From: Natrinema gari JCM 14663
GTDB taxonomy: Archaea > Halobacteriota > Halobacteria > Halobacteriales > Natrialbaceae
NCBI RefSeq assembly: GCF_000337175.1
Contig: NZ_AOIJ01000052.1
Location: 32,381 to 96,380, forward strand
DNA length: 64,000 bases
Direction: 5' to 3'
A model generated the notes under the pieces. It did no database searches and had not been told where the DNA came from. It worked only from the letters and a program-made list of their open reading frames with translations. The translations under genes were made by a program, and so were the position numbers. How positions within the stretch are numbered: position 1 is the stretch's first letter; each line of letters begins with the position of its first letter. This document shows, in pieces, positions 37,033 to 46,277 of the stretch.

Positions 37033-40000
37033 ATGCGCCCGGAAGACGAACGGTACTTCCGACGGCTCGAGGACCAACTCGACGACGCCTTCGATGTCGC
37101 CGAACGGGCCAAAGAGCGGGGCGGGGATCCGAAACCGGCGGTCGAGATTCCGGTCGCCAAGGACATGGCCGACCGCGTCGAGAACATCCTCGGGATCGAC
37201 GGCGTCGCCGAGCGGGTCCGCGAACTCGAGGGCCAGATGTCACGGGAGGAGGCGGCCCTCGAACTCGCCGCGGACTTCGCCGAGGGACGCGTCGGTGACT
37301 ACGAGACGAGGGCGGGCAAGGTCGAGGGTGCGGTCCGGACCGCGGTCGCCCTGCTGACGGAGGGTGTCGTCGCCGCACCCATCGAGGGGATCGACAAGGT
37401 CGAAATCCTCGAGAACGACGACGGGACGGAGTTCGTCAACGTCTACTACGCTGGCCCGATCCGCTCCGCCGGGGGGACCGCACAGGCGCTATCTGTGCTC
37501 GTGGCCGACTACACGCGCGCACTCGTCGGCATCGAGCAGTTCAACGCCCGCCAGGAGGAGGTCGAACGCTACGCCGAGGAAATCGCCCTCTACGACAAGG
37601 AGACGGGACTCCAGTACTGCCCGAAGGCGAAGGAGGCCAAATTCATCGCGAAACATCTCCCGATCATGTTAGACGGAGAGGCCACCGGCGACGAGGAGGT
37701 TTCGGGCTTCCGTGACCTCGAGCGGGTCGATACCAACAGCGCCCGCGGCGGGATGTGTCTCGTCCTCGGGGAGGGAATCGCGCTGAAGGCCCCGAAGATC
37801 CAGCGCTACACCCGGAACCTCGACGAGATCGACTGGCCGTGGCTGCAGGACCTCATCGACGGCAACTACGACGACGGCGACGAGGACGACGCTGCCGACG
37901 ATGACGATACCGACGACGCGGCGTCGGATGCCGCCGCCGCGGACATGGACGACAGTGCCGATGGTGACGACGACACCGCCGACGAACCCGAGGGACCGCC
38001 TCGCGTCGACACCTCCGAGAAGTTCCTCCGGGATCTGATCGCCGGCCGACCGGTGTTCTCCCATCCCTGCGCGGAGGGCGGGTTCCGGTTGCGCTACGGC
38101 CGCGCACGCAATCACGGCTTCGCGACCGCCGGCGTCCACCCCGCCGCGATGCACCTGGTCGACGACTTCCTCGCGACGGGAACCCAGATCAAGACCGAAC
38201 GGCCCGGCAAGGCCGCCGGCGTCGTCCCCGTCGACTCCATCGAGGGGCCGACGGTCAAACTGGCCAACGGCGACGTCCGCCGGATCGACGACCCTGAAGA
38301 CGCCCTCGAGATCAGAAACGGCGTCGAGAAGATCTTAGACCTCGGCGAGTACCTGGTCAACTACGGCGAGTTCGTCGAGAACAACCATCCCCTCGCGCCC
38401 GCTTCCTATACCTCCGAGTGGTGGGTCCAGGACCTCGCCGCCGCAGGCGTCGACGTACAGGCGCTCGAGGACGATCCCCGGATCGATCTCGAGTTTCCTG
38501 ATCCCGAGGAGGCAGTCGAGTGGGCTACGGAGTACGACGCTCCCCTCCATCCCGAGTACACCTACCTCTGGCACGACATCTCCGTCGACGCCTTTTGCGA
38601 CCTCGCGGCGGCGGTCGCCGAGGGGCGGATCGAGCGCGACGGCGACGGCAGCGTCGACGGCAACGGGGACGACAGCATCCTCGTCCTCGCGTCCGACGAC
38701 GTCGTCGCCGACGCCCTCGAGACGATCGTCATCGAACACCGCCAGCGCCCCGACGCGGACCGCATCGAAATCGACGACTGGCGGCCGTTCGTCCGCTCGG
38801 TCGGCTGCGAACCTCGACAGGCCGTCGCCGACGGCGCAGCGCTCGAGCCCGACCAGCAGCCCGGTATCGAACTCGAGCGTCCGTGGTCGGACGACGACCT
38901 CTCCGAGCGTGCCCGAACCTGGGGCCACGAGACCGAGGGCGACAACGCCATCGAGGCGGTCAACGAGGTCGCGCCGTTCCGGGTTCGCGAGCGCGCGCCC
39001 ACGCGAATCGGCAACCGAATGGGCCGGCCGGAGAAATCCGAGAGCCGCGATCTGAGCCCGGCGGTCCACACGCTGTTCCCGATCGGCGAAGCCGGCGGCA
39101 CGCAGCGCAACGTCGCTGACGCCGCCAAACACGCCGAGACGATGTCCGACACCCCCGGCGTCGTCGAACTCGAGGTCGGTCGCCAGCGCTGTGACAGCTG
39201 CGGCACCGAGACGTTCAAGAATCGCTGTCCGGACTGCGACGAACGCACCACGCCGGACTATCGCTGTCCGGACTGCGACCAGCGGCTCGAGCCCGACGAG
39301 GCCGGCCGCGTCGAGTGCGACCACTGCGAGCGCGAGGGCACCTGCGTCGAGACCCGCGAGATCGACGTCAACGAGGAGTTCCGGAGCGCGCTCGAGTCGG
39401 TCGGGGAACGCGAGAACGCCTTCGAGATCCTCAAAGGCGTCAAGGGACTCTCGTCGCAAATCAAGGTCCCCGAACCGATCGAGAAGGGCATCCTGCGAGC
39501 CAAACACGACGTCTCTTCGTTCAAGGACGGGACCGTCCGATACGACATGACCGACCTCCCGGTCACGTCGGTTCGGGCCAGCGAACTCGACATCGATGTC
39601 GGCCAACTCCAGGCGCTCGGCTACGAGGAAGACATCCACGGCGACCCCCTGACTCACGAGGACCAACTGGTCGAACTCAAAGTACAGGACATCGTGCTCT
39701 CGGACGGCGCGGCCGAACACATGCTGCGGACCGCCGACTTCATCGACGACCTGCTCGAGCAGTATTACGGTCTCGAGCCCTTCTACGAGTTCGAGGACCG
39801 CCAGGATCTAGTCGGCGAACTCGTCTTCGGGATGGCACCACACACGAGCGCGGCAACTGTCGGGAGAGTGATCGGATTCACGAGCGCGGCCGTCGGATAC
39901 GCGCATCCGTACTTTCACGCCGCTAAGCGGCGGAACTGCGATGGTGACGAAGACTGCGTCATGCTCCTTCTTGACGGCCTTCTGAACTTTAGTAAGACCT

Positions 40001-40683
40001 TCCTGCCCGACCAGCGTGGCGGGAAGATGGACGCCCCGCTGGTCATGTCTTCCCGGATCGATCCCGCCGAGATCGACGACGAGGCCCACAACATGGACGT
40101 CGTCACGCAGTATCCTCGTGACTTCTACCTCGCGACCCGCGAGCAGGCCGATCCCGAGGATGTCGACATCGAAATCGCCGAGGCGAACCTCGGTACCGAC
40201 CTGGAGTACACCGGCTTCGACCACACCCACGATACTACCAACATCGCGATGGGGCCGGACCTCTCGGCGTACAAGACGCTGGGCTCGATGATGGACAAGA
40301 TGGACGCCCAACTCGAGTTGTCGCGCAAACTCGAAGCCGTCGACGAGACGGACGTGGCCGAGCGGGTCATCGAGTACCATTTCCTGCCCGACCTCATCGG
40401 GAACCTGCGGGCCTTCTCCCGACAGGAAACGCGCTGTCTCGACTGCGGCGAGAAGTTCCGGCGGATGCCCCTGACCGGCGACTGTCGGGAGTGTGGCGGC
40501 CGCGTCAACCTCACCGTCCACAAGGGCTCGGTCAACAAGTACATGCAGACGGCCATCCAGGTCGCCGAGGAGTACGACTGCCGCGACTACACGAAACAAC
40601 GCTTAGAGGTCTTGGAGCGATCGCTCGAGAGTATCTTCGAGAACGACAAGAACAAGCAGAGCGGGATCGAGGATTTCATGTAG
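37033..40683 (+). CDS. polC: DNA polymerase D (PolII) large subunit DP2
   Basis: The replicative archaeal PolD large subunit, catalytic polymerase partner of DP1; 1216 residues. N-terminal PEDERYFRRLEDQLDDAFDV, YYAGPIRSAGGTAQALSVLV, the GGMCLVLGEGIALKAPKIQR region and later the active-site RRNCDGDEDC stretch near residue 980 are all present. Two zinc-ribbon clusters appear near residue 716 (CDSCGTETFKNRC) and near 1136 (CLDCGEKFRRMP). A haloarchaeal acidic insert of about 40 residues lies near 275-315. No intein interrupts the gene, although codon use changes around the RRNCDGD site (see findings). The start ATG is one base after the PPC gene stop. Confidence 0.95.
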   Translation: MRPEDERYFRRLEDQLDDAFDVAERAKERGGDPKPAVEIPVAKDMADRVENILGIDGVAERVRELEGQMSREEAALELAADFAEGRVGDYETRAGKVEGAVRTAVALLTEGVVAAPIEGIDKVEILENDDGTEFVNVYYAGPIRSAGGTAQALSVLVADYTRALVGIEQFNARQEEVERYAEEIALYDKETGLQYCPKAKEAKFIAKHLPIMLDGEATGDEEVSGFRDLERVDTNSARGGMCLVLGEGIALKAPKIQRYTRNLDEIDWPWLQDLIDGNYDDGDEDDAADDDDTDDAASDAAAADMDDSADGDDDTADEPEGPPRVDTSEKFLRDLIAGRPVFSHPCAEGGFRLRYGRARNHGFATAGVHPAAMHLVDDFLATGTQIKTERPGKAAGVVPVDSIEGPTVKLANGDVRRIDDPEDALEIRNGVEKILDLGEYLVNYGEFVENNHPLAPASYTSEWWVQDLAAAGVDVQALEDDPRIDLEFPDPEEAVEWATEYDAPLHPEYTYLWHDISVDAFCDLAAAVAEGRIERDGDGSVDGNGDDSILVLASDDVVADALETIVIEHRQRPDADRIEIDDWRPFVRSVGCEPRQAVADGAALEPDQQPGIELERPWSDDDLSERARTWGHETEGDNAIEAVNEVAPFRVRERAPTRIGNRMGRPEKSESRDLSPAVHTLFPIGEAGGTQRNVADAAKHAETMSDTPGVVELEVGRQRCDSCGTETFKNRCPDCDERTTPDYRCPDCDQRLEPDEAGRVECDHCEREGTCVETREIDVNEEFRSALESVGERENAFEILKGVKGLSSQIKVPEPIEKGILRAKHDVSSFKDGTVRYDMTDLPVTSVRASELDIDVGQLQALGYEEDIHGDPLTHEDQLVELKVQDIVLSDGAAEHMLRTADFIDDLLEQYYGLEPFYEFEDRQDLVGELVFGMAPHTSAATVGRVIGFTSAAVGYAHPYFHAAKRRNCDGDEDCVMLLLDGLLNFSKTFLPDQRGGKMDAPLVMSSRIDPAEIDDEAHNMDVVTQYPRDFYLATREQADPEDVDIEIAEANLGTDLEYTGFDHTHDTTNIAMGPDLSAYKTLGSMMDKMDAQLELSRKLEAVDETDVAERVIEYHFLPDLIGNLRAFSRQETRCLDCGEKFRRMPLTGDCRECGGRVNLTVHKGSVNKYMQTAIQVAEEYDCRDYTKQRLEVLERSLESIFENDKNKQSGIEDFM

Positions 40684-40993
40684 GTCCGGTTGCCCTGCGA
40701 GCTGTCGCGACGGTGGACGTCGTCGTGGCGTCCTTCGGCAAACGCTCCAGCAAAAGCGTTCGTCCTTCCGTTCCGTGACGCTCCATGCTAGTTCACATCA
40801 GTCGTCGGCCCGCTCGCCAACCCCGTCTCACGGCCGACGGTCGTTCGACTGTTCGCGGCGCTACGCGCCGCGCACGGCTTCGCTCGCGGTCGATACCTGG
40901 GAACGGCTTGCCCTTCCCCGGGTCGTGCGGTTCGCCGCAGTTGCGTCGAACACGCGCTCCCGGCCAAATCATCGAAGAACGAGCGACGCGGGC
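40684..40993. other. Gap between polC and the hydrolase
   Basis: No gene supported. It holds a strong GC hairpin (see next entry) and pyrimidine-rich phrases weakly resembling those at 5440-5515. Confidence 0.35.
40854..40872. terminator. GC-rich hairpin after polC
   Basis: CGCGGCG-CTACG-CGCCGCG, a perfect 7-bp inverted repeat with a 5-base loop, in the space between the convergent polC and hydrolase genes. It may end transcription on both strands or be a structural element; no T-tract follows, which weakens the terminator reading. Confidence 0.35.
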
Positions 40994-41905
40994 CTAATCG
41001 CTCGTGGCTCGAGTGACGCCGGGAATCCCTGCTTTGGTGTACTCCGGCTCCGGTGCAGCCTGCGGGTCCGGCAGCCACTCCCGGAGGCACGCATTGAATC
41101 GGTCGGGGCGCTCTCGAGGCGTCCAGTGGCCGCAGTCGTCGACGAGGGTCAGTTCGGCGTCCGGGATCAGGGTCGCTGCTCGCTTCGACCACTCGACGGG
41201 AACCAGCGGATCGTCCCGGCCGTGGATCAGCAGCGTCGGGACGGACAGGGACTCGAGGTCGCCGACGAAGTTCGTCCGGACGCGGCCGCTGAACGAGAGT
41301 TCGTTGTTCTGGAACTCCTGGAACGCCTGTATCGAACCGGGTTCCATCAGCTTTTCGCGCGTGTCCTCGACGAAGCGGTTGGGCAACGAACCGGCGTCCG
41401 CGACGAGGCTGTCGAGGACCATGCGAACGCTCCGCGTGGAGGTGCCGGCTGCGATCTTTCCGAACTCGGTCGCGCCGGGTACCTGTGACAACACTTTCCA
41501 CTGGAGCGCACTCGGCAGTTTGCCCCCGAGACCGTAGCTGTCGACGAGCGCCAACTGCTCGACGCGGTCGGGGTTGTCCAGTGCGTAGCCGAGTGCGACG
41601 CCGCCACCCATCGAAATGCCAGCCAGCGAGACGCGCTCGAAGGGAAGCGTCTCGAGGAAGCCCTCGAGAACGTCGACGTAGGTCTCGACGGTGTGATCGA
41701 TGTCGCCCGTACTGTTCCCGTATCCGGGCCAATCGAGCGCGTAGACGCGGTAGTCGGCCGCGAGTGCGTCGATCGCGTGTCGCCACGAGACGGTCGCGTC
41801 GTCGATCCCCGCGCCGTGACAGAGGACGATCGGCGGCCCGCTCGTTCCCGCACGCCGGTAGGCGATCCGACAGTCGCCGATGGTGGCGACACCGGTGCCG
41901 CTCAT
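40994..41905 (-). CDS. Alpha/beta hydrolase
   Basis: A 303-residue alpha/beta hydrolase fold enzyme. The oxyanion-hole region is PPIVLCHGAGIDDATVSWRH, the nucleophile elbow is SLAGISMGGGVALGYALDNP (Ser in GISMG), the acid is in LLIHGRDDPLVPVEW and the catalytic histidine in DDCGHWTPRERPDRFN. This suggests an esterase, lipase or C-C hydrolase; substrate unknown. It is a single gene, convergent with polC. Confidence 0.88.
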   Translation of the reverse strand: MSGTGVATIGDCRIAYRRAGTSGPPIVLCHGAGIDDATVSWRHAIDALAADYRVYALDWPGYGNSTGDIDHTVETYVDVLEGFLETLPFERVSLAGISMGGGVALGYALDNPDRVEQLALVDSYGLGGKLPSALQWKVLSQVPGATEFGKIAAGTSTRSVRMVLDSLVADAGSLPNRFVEDTREKLMEPGSIQAFQEFQNNELSFSGRVRTNFVGDLESLSVPTLLIHGRDDPLVPVEWSKRAATLIPDAELTLVDDCGHWTPRERPDRFNACLREWLPDPQAAPEPEYTKAGIPGVTRATSD

Positions 41906-42310
41906 GATCGCATCACGTCACAGAGGGGACGGACCGAGGCCGTATTAGCAGTCGGATTTCGCCTCATGGCCGTGTCTAGTGGCCACAATGAGCAATTCCG
42001 GTCCCCCGATCGACCCACCGTTCGGTGTTTCGCCCCGGTGGTATCGAACGAGGGCTTTCTCGGCCCCCGTAACTCGATGACTTGTTCCTCGAGCGAACAG
42101 TCATTGGTAGAAGACCCATATATGTGTCTGTGTATCATATCACGCACCTCTCTTCCAGAACGGTATATTGCTTTCTATTACCATACTGGCTTCTAACATA
42201 GCTTTGTGCCGTGCTACTGCGGCTTTCGGGCCCCAACGGACGGACACGGTCTCGAGCGACCCGCATAATGCGCGCTGTGACTTTATCCCCGTCGCGGATG
42301 TAGCCCGGTC
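41906..42310. other. Gap upstream of the zinc-ribbon pair
   Basis: No gene supported. AT-rich patches at 42115-42140 (CCATATATGTGTCTG) and 42160-42190 lie in the middle, and CTTTAT at 42281-42286 fits as the promoter of the next gene. Confidence 0.4.
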
Positions 42311-42649
42311 ATGGTCAACACTGGCGAGACGCCGGGGACGGAAAGGGACGACGCGGCCGTCGAGGAGATAGCGGACCTCAATTTCGGGCAATCGGTCTAC
42401 GACGAGGACGGCAACCGACTCGGTCGCATTCGGGGGTTCGACCGGAGCGGATTCTTCGTCACGACCCGCGACGGTGCCGAAGCGATGAGCGTCGAACACG
42501 CCCGTTCGGGCCACGAGTTCGGTGAGGCGTACTTGATGTGGCGATGTATGGAGTGTGGCGAGATGGGCGAAATCGACGAGGGACTGCCCGACGAGTGTCC
42601 GAACTGCAACACCGAACGGGAGGATCTGATGTACTGGACCGAGGACTGA
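42311..42649 (+). CDS. Rubredoxin-like zinc-ribbon protein, paralogue 1 (DUF7130-like)
   Basis: A 112-residue protein. The N-terminal half (residues about 25-75) is a PRC-barrel-like strand set: FGQSVYDEDGNRLGRIRGFD, FVTTRDGAEAMSVEHARSG. The C-terminal half has CMECGEMGEIDEG and CPNCNTEREDLMYWTED, four cysteines in a rubredoxin-like CxxC pair arrangement for zinc or iron. It is a close tandem copy of the next gene. CTTTAT about 27 bases upstream suits a leaderless start. I recall this type as DUF7130; function unknown. Confidence 0.85.
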   Translation: MVNTGETPGTERDDAAVEEIADLNFGQSVYDEDGNRLGRIRGFDRSGFFVTTRDGAEAMSVEHARSGHEFGEAYLMWRCMECGEMGEIDEGLPDECPNCNTEREDLMYWTED

Positions 42650-42752
42650 CCCGATGCTAGCACTCGAGTGGTCGCTGGCGACATTGGACAATTCTATATA
42701 GCACGTTGGGATTTATCCCTGCCCGTGGCGTAGATATACGACAGTGGTTCCC

Positions 42753-43046
42753 ATGGGTAACGAACAGCCGCGACTGGCGTTCGGAACGACGGTCTACGCC
42801 GAGGACGGCACGGCAATCGGGCGAGTTCGGGGGATCGATGAGAACGGCTTCTACATCACGCTCCGGGACGGCATCGAAGGGATGAGCGTCGAACACGTCA
42901 GATCTGGGCAGGCGTTCGGCGAGGCCGAACTGATGTGGCGCTGCTGGGAGTGTGGCGAACTGGGCCGCCTCGATCAGGACATCCCCGATGCGTGTCCCTC
43001 CTGCGGTGCCGACCGGGAGGAATTGTACTACTGGACTGAAGATTAA
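42753..43046 (+). CDS. Rubredoxin-like zinc-ribbon protein, paralogue 2 (DUF7130-like)
   Basis: A 97-residue tandem paralogue of the preceding gene, lacking its 15-residue acidic N-terminal extension: FGTTVYAEDGTAIGRVRGID, YITLRDGIEGMSVEHVRSG, CWECGELGRLDQDIPDACPS then CGADREELYYWTED. All four ribbon cysteines are kept. The upstream sequence TTTATCCCTGCCCGTGGCG strongly resembles the corresponding TTTATCCCCGTCGCGG before paralogue 1, so the duplication included the promoter. The start at 42753 matches paralogue 1's homologous residue; an ATG 9 bases upstream exists. Confidence 0.85.
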   Translation: MGNEQPRLAFGTTVYAEDGTAIGRVRGIDENGFYITLRDGIEGMSVEHVRSGQAFGEAELMWRCWECGELGRLDQDIPDACPSCGADREELYYWTED

Positions 43047-43400
43047 GGGACAACCGACCCGTTTCAGCGACCGGACTCTCCCGATGACACTGAACTCTCC
43101 CCCTCAGTGACTCGAGTCGTGTTTCGAGTGAGTAGTGAGCGTCGTCGTTCCGTCGGTCACCGTCGAGAGGCGGGAACTCCAGTAGCAACGCGACGAATAC
43201 GCCCGTTACCAATTGGACGATATTGAGTCCTCTTCTGCCGCTTGTGATCATTACTCGAACAGAGTACCTGACGTTGACCGAGTGACCGGACGATCGGTTT
43301 CCTCGAGTGCGCATCGTCCGCGTGCATTTCCTTCATGAATATTGGTTGTGTAAATCGATAGTATTATTAACAATCGTTACGCACCGCGAAACGGTTCGCC
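43047..43400. other. Promoter-bearing gap upstream of the S-layer gene
   Basis: No gene supported in 43047-43400. GTATTATTAA at 43361-43370 is the best TATA candidate; it would start transcription near 43391 and give the S-layer mRNA a leader of about 185 bases that contains the broken ORF described next. Confidence 0.45.
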
Positions 43401-43576
43401 ATGAGTGAACTATTATCAATCAAAGACGCAATTATTGCCGAGGCACCGAGTGAAACCGATCGGGAGCGCACGTTCGTGCTTGCCGAGGGCAGGGAGTCCG
43501 GATCGCAACGACCCCGCTCGAGGCCATTCAAGACGAGGCGACGTACGGCCAGGAAACCCAGCACTGGAATCTAACG
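43401..43576 (+). pseudogene. Frameshifted ORF remnant (or leader ORF) before the S-layer gene
   Basis: ATG 43401 opens a 57-codon frame, MSELLSIKDAIIAEAPSETD through FVLAEG, that ends at TAA 43574, two bases before the S-layer ATG. From about 43493 the coding character moves to another frame (VRIATTPLEAIQDEATYGQE then TQHWNLT) that continues directly into the S-layer ATG. Together this looks like a short gene broken by an internal frameshift or deletion. It could instead act as an upstream ORF in the S-layer leader. I do not recognise its family. Confidence 0.5.
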
Positions 43577-46051
43577 ATGAACGAAACTGACGCGGTACCT
43601 GTCCGCGAGAAGGGTCGGGCAGTGCTCCTCACTGCGATGATGGTGCTCTCCGTCGTTGCGATGTCCGCGGCGTTTGTCGGCGGGGCAACGGCTGCACAGA
43701 ACGCGAGATATCACGATCATCAGACGGTTTACCCCGGAGACATCGTCTACCAGGGCGAAGACGACTTCGAGTTCTCCGATGAGTTCGCTCGAGACACGCT
43801 GACCGGTGTGGAAAACGGCGGTGCCGAGGGTAAGCAACTCAATCCCCCTGTTCCGGATACGCAGCTCACCGGCACGTACGGAGACGGTGACGGGAACACC
43901 GTGACTGTCACTACCCCGCGCGTGACGGGTCTCACGATCAACAACGTGTACGACGACGGCAGCGTCAACGCCGTCGACGGCTCGAGTATCTCGACCGAAG
44001 ACGCCGACAACATGAACGTTGCCGTGGAGTACACCTTCGACGACGTGGAATACATCGACATCTCCGTCGAAGACGAGAGCGGTACTGACATCACGAACCA
44101 GGTCCTCGATGACACTACGATCGAGGAAACCGGCGGTAGCGTCGGGTTGGACCTCTCCACCGAGGACGCCGGCGAATACACGGTCACCGCACAGGGTGCC
44201 GGGAACCTCGACGCCGGCGATGCGGTCGAAACCGCAACGGTCGAGTTGCGGACCGATGCCGATCTCGGTCTCGAACTCGGCACCGACAGTGCCGTTCGTG
44301 GCGACAACGTGGAGTACACCGTCAGCGGGGGGAGCGATGGCGACACCCATCTCGTCGCGATCGACCGCTCCGAATTCCGCGAGGGCGTCACTGCCGACAA
44401 TGCCGAGAGTGTCTTTCGGAACGTCGACGATACGGAAGCGGTCGGCGTCTATCCCGATAGCGCCGACACTGAGAACGTCGACTTCGTATGGGCCGAAGTC
44501 GGGATCGCCGGCACGACGGCCGTCGGCCAGATCGAAACGCAGTACCTCGACGACAGTTCCGTTGACGTAGATGTCTACGATACTGGCGTCGATGCTGCCG
44601 ATGTCGATGACGATGCAGACTCCACCGATGACGTCTCGCTCGAGGTTTCGGAAGGCGATATCGCGATCGAGAACCCCGACAGTTCCTACATCATCGGGTC
44701 CGAAATCGATATCAACGGTACCGCGGACGGGTCCGACGAAGTCGCGGTCTTCGTCCGCGATACTGCCGACTGGAAACTCGTCGAGCAGGGGATCGCCGTC
44801 GACTCCGACGGGACATTCGAAAAGGAGGACTACGTGCTCTCCAGGGACGGCGGGGCCGGTTCCGACAGCCTCAGTCTGTCCGGCACGTACCGCTTCGGTG
44901 TCATTGACCAGTCGGATGCTGACGAGGTGATGGACGACGAGAACACCATTTCCACGTCGGAGTTCAACCAGGGGACCAGTGCCACTTCGTCGTTGCGTGT
45001 GGTCAAGGGCGGGTTAACCGTCGACCACGTGAGTATTATCGACGGCCAAGTCGCCGACGGAGAGACACTTTCGATCCGCGGGACCGCTCCCGGCCAGGAT
45101 TCGGTATACGTGTCCTTCTACGGTCCGCGCGGGACGTACGATCGGATACCGATCTCGACCGACTCGGAGTACGTGTTCGAGGAAGAGGACATTCAGGTCG
45201 GAAATAACCTCGGGCCACAGCTTGGCACTGATACCAGCATCAGCCAGGGGACGGTCTATATGAGCGTCTACTCGAAGGGCCGTGACAACATCCCCGGGGA
45301 CGGATCGGTCGACAGCGTCGATGGCGGTACCGTCGAACAACAGTTCGTGAGCATGTACAAGCAGCTCAACGCCGGGGCCACGTCCCAACAGCAGGTCATG
45401 GAGCGAATCGCGAGCGAAACGACGCGAGACTCGGGGAGCGACGACATCTCCCGTTTGTTCCAGTTCCGATACACCGACCCACAGACCACGATCGAGAACG
45501 TCTCGAGCGCCAGCGCTGGGGAGGGCACGGTCGTCGCCGGGGAAGCCATGACCGTCTCTGGCGCCACGAACCGCCAGCCCGACGATAACACCATCACGGT
45601 CGAGGTCACTGACGGTCCGTCGGTCTCTCAGTTCGATCTCGCGTCGACCGAACAGTGGGGTGCTGACGGTCGGTGGAACGTTACACTGGACACCGAGGGA
45701 ATCGAACCCGGTACCTATACCATCGAAACCAACGACGGTGATAGTACGGATAAAGCGGACATCCGGATCATCGAGGAACCCGAAGACGTTGCTGCCGGTG
45801 GGACGGACGACGAGAGCTTGAGCAGTGGGCAAACCGACGAGGACACGTCCGATGAGAGCGGTGACGGCATGTCCGACGAGAGCAGTGACGACATGTCCGA
45901 GAGCGGTGACGATACGCCCAGCGATACCAGTGACGAAGCGTCGAATGAGATCAGCAGCGACGACGGGATGCCAGGCTTTGGCATCACCGTGACGATCGGC
46001 GCGCTGCTCGCAGCCGTGCTGGCACTTCGTCGCGACGATCGACACCACTGA
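43577..46051 (+). CDS. S-layer-type surface glycoprotein with PGF C-terminal anchor
   Basis: An 824-residue secreted protein like the haloarchaeal S-layer glycoproteins. A long Sec signal (RAVLLTAMMVLSVVAMSAAF, cleavage likely after GGATA near residue 40) precedes the segment HQTVYPGDIVYQGEDDFEFS that resembles the Haloferax S-layer N-terminus, then Ig-like beta domains with NXS/T sequons. The C-terminus has a Ser/Asp-rich linker (about 745-800) and MPGFGITVTIGALLAAVLAL then RRDDRHH, a PGF-type archaeosortase sorting signal. This is probably a main or accessory cell-wall protein. The linker is unusual in being acidic rather than threonine-rich. Confidence 0.9.
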   Translation: MNETDAVPVREKGRAVLLTAMMVLSVVAMSAAFVGGATAAQNARYHDHQTVYPGDIVYQGEDDFEFSDEFARDTLTGVENGGAEGKQLNPPVPDTQLTGTYGDGDGNTVTVTTPRVTGLTINNVYDDGSVNAVDGSSISTEDADNMNVAVEYTFDDVEYIDISVEDESGTDITNQVLDDTTIEETGGSVGLDLSTEDAGEYTVTAQGAGNLDAGDAVETATVELRTDADLGLELGTDSAVRGDNVEYTVSGGSDGDTHLVAIDRSEFREGVTADNAESVFRNVDDTEAVGVYPDSADTENVDFVWAEVGIAGTTAVGQIETQYLDDSSVDVDVYDTGVDAADVDDDADSTDDVSLEVSEGDIAIENPDSSYIIGSEIDINGTADGSDEVAVFVRDTADWKLVEQGIAVDSDGTFEKEDYVLSRDGGAGSDSLSLSGTYRFGVIDQSDADEVMDDENTISTSEFNQGTSATSSLRVVKGGLTVDHVSIIDGQVADGETLSIRGTAPGQDSVYVSFYGPRGTYDRIPISTDSEYVFEEEDIQVGNNLGPQLGTDTSISQGTVYMSVYSKGRDNIPGDGSVDSVDGGTVEQQFVSMYKQLNAGATSQQQVMERIASETTRDSGSDDISRLFQFRYTDPQTTIENVSSASAGEGTVVAGEAMTVSGATNRQPDDNTITVEVTDGPSVSQFDLASTEQWGADGRWNVTLDTEGIEPGTYTIETNDGDSTDKADIRIIEEPEDVAAGGTDDESLSSGQTDEDTSDESGDGMSDESSDDMSESGDDTPSDTSDEASNEISSDDGMPGFGITVTIGALLAAVLALRRDDRHH

Positions 46052-46277
46052 TCGTCGCTCCACAGTCGATCGCACGGCAGCCGTCCATCCACACGTGAAC
46101 GGCCCCGGTCGGTGCTGTGCGCACTGCCCGCAACTCGCTCGGACAGTCCGTTCGGACTCGACGGACGGTCGCGGTCGGTTGTGCTCCGCCGTCATATCCA
46201 CGGGCGGCTCTTTTGGCGTCTCGAGCACACGGCCGCCGACAGTAACCGTTATCATCGCGCTCGCACCACCTCGAGCC

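Noticed and set aside
37850..37990. Repetitive GAC/GCC run suggestive of a repeat array
   Set aside because: It encodes the acidic low-complexity insert of PolD large subunit; no spacers or exact repeats as in CRISPR.
38335..39720. Minus-strand 461-codon frame inside polC
   Set aside because: Antisense shadow of the conserved PolD large subunit.
39930..39960. Possible intein in polC
   Set aside because: The RRNCDGDEDC motif is continuous in a single 1216-residue frame; only codon use hints at a past intein.
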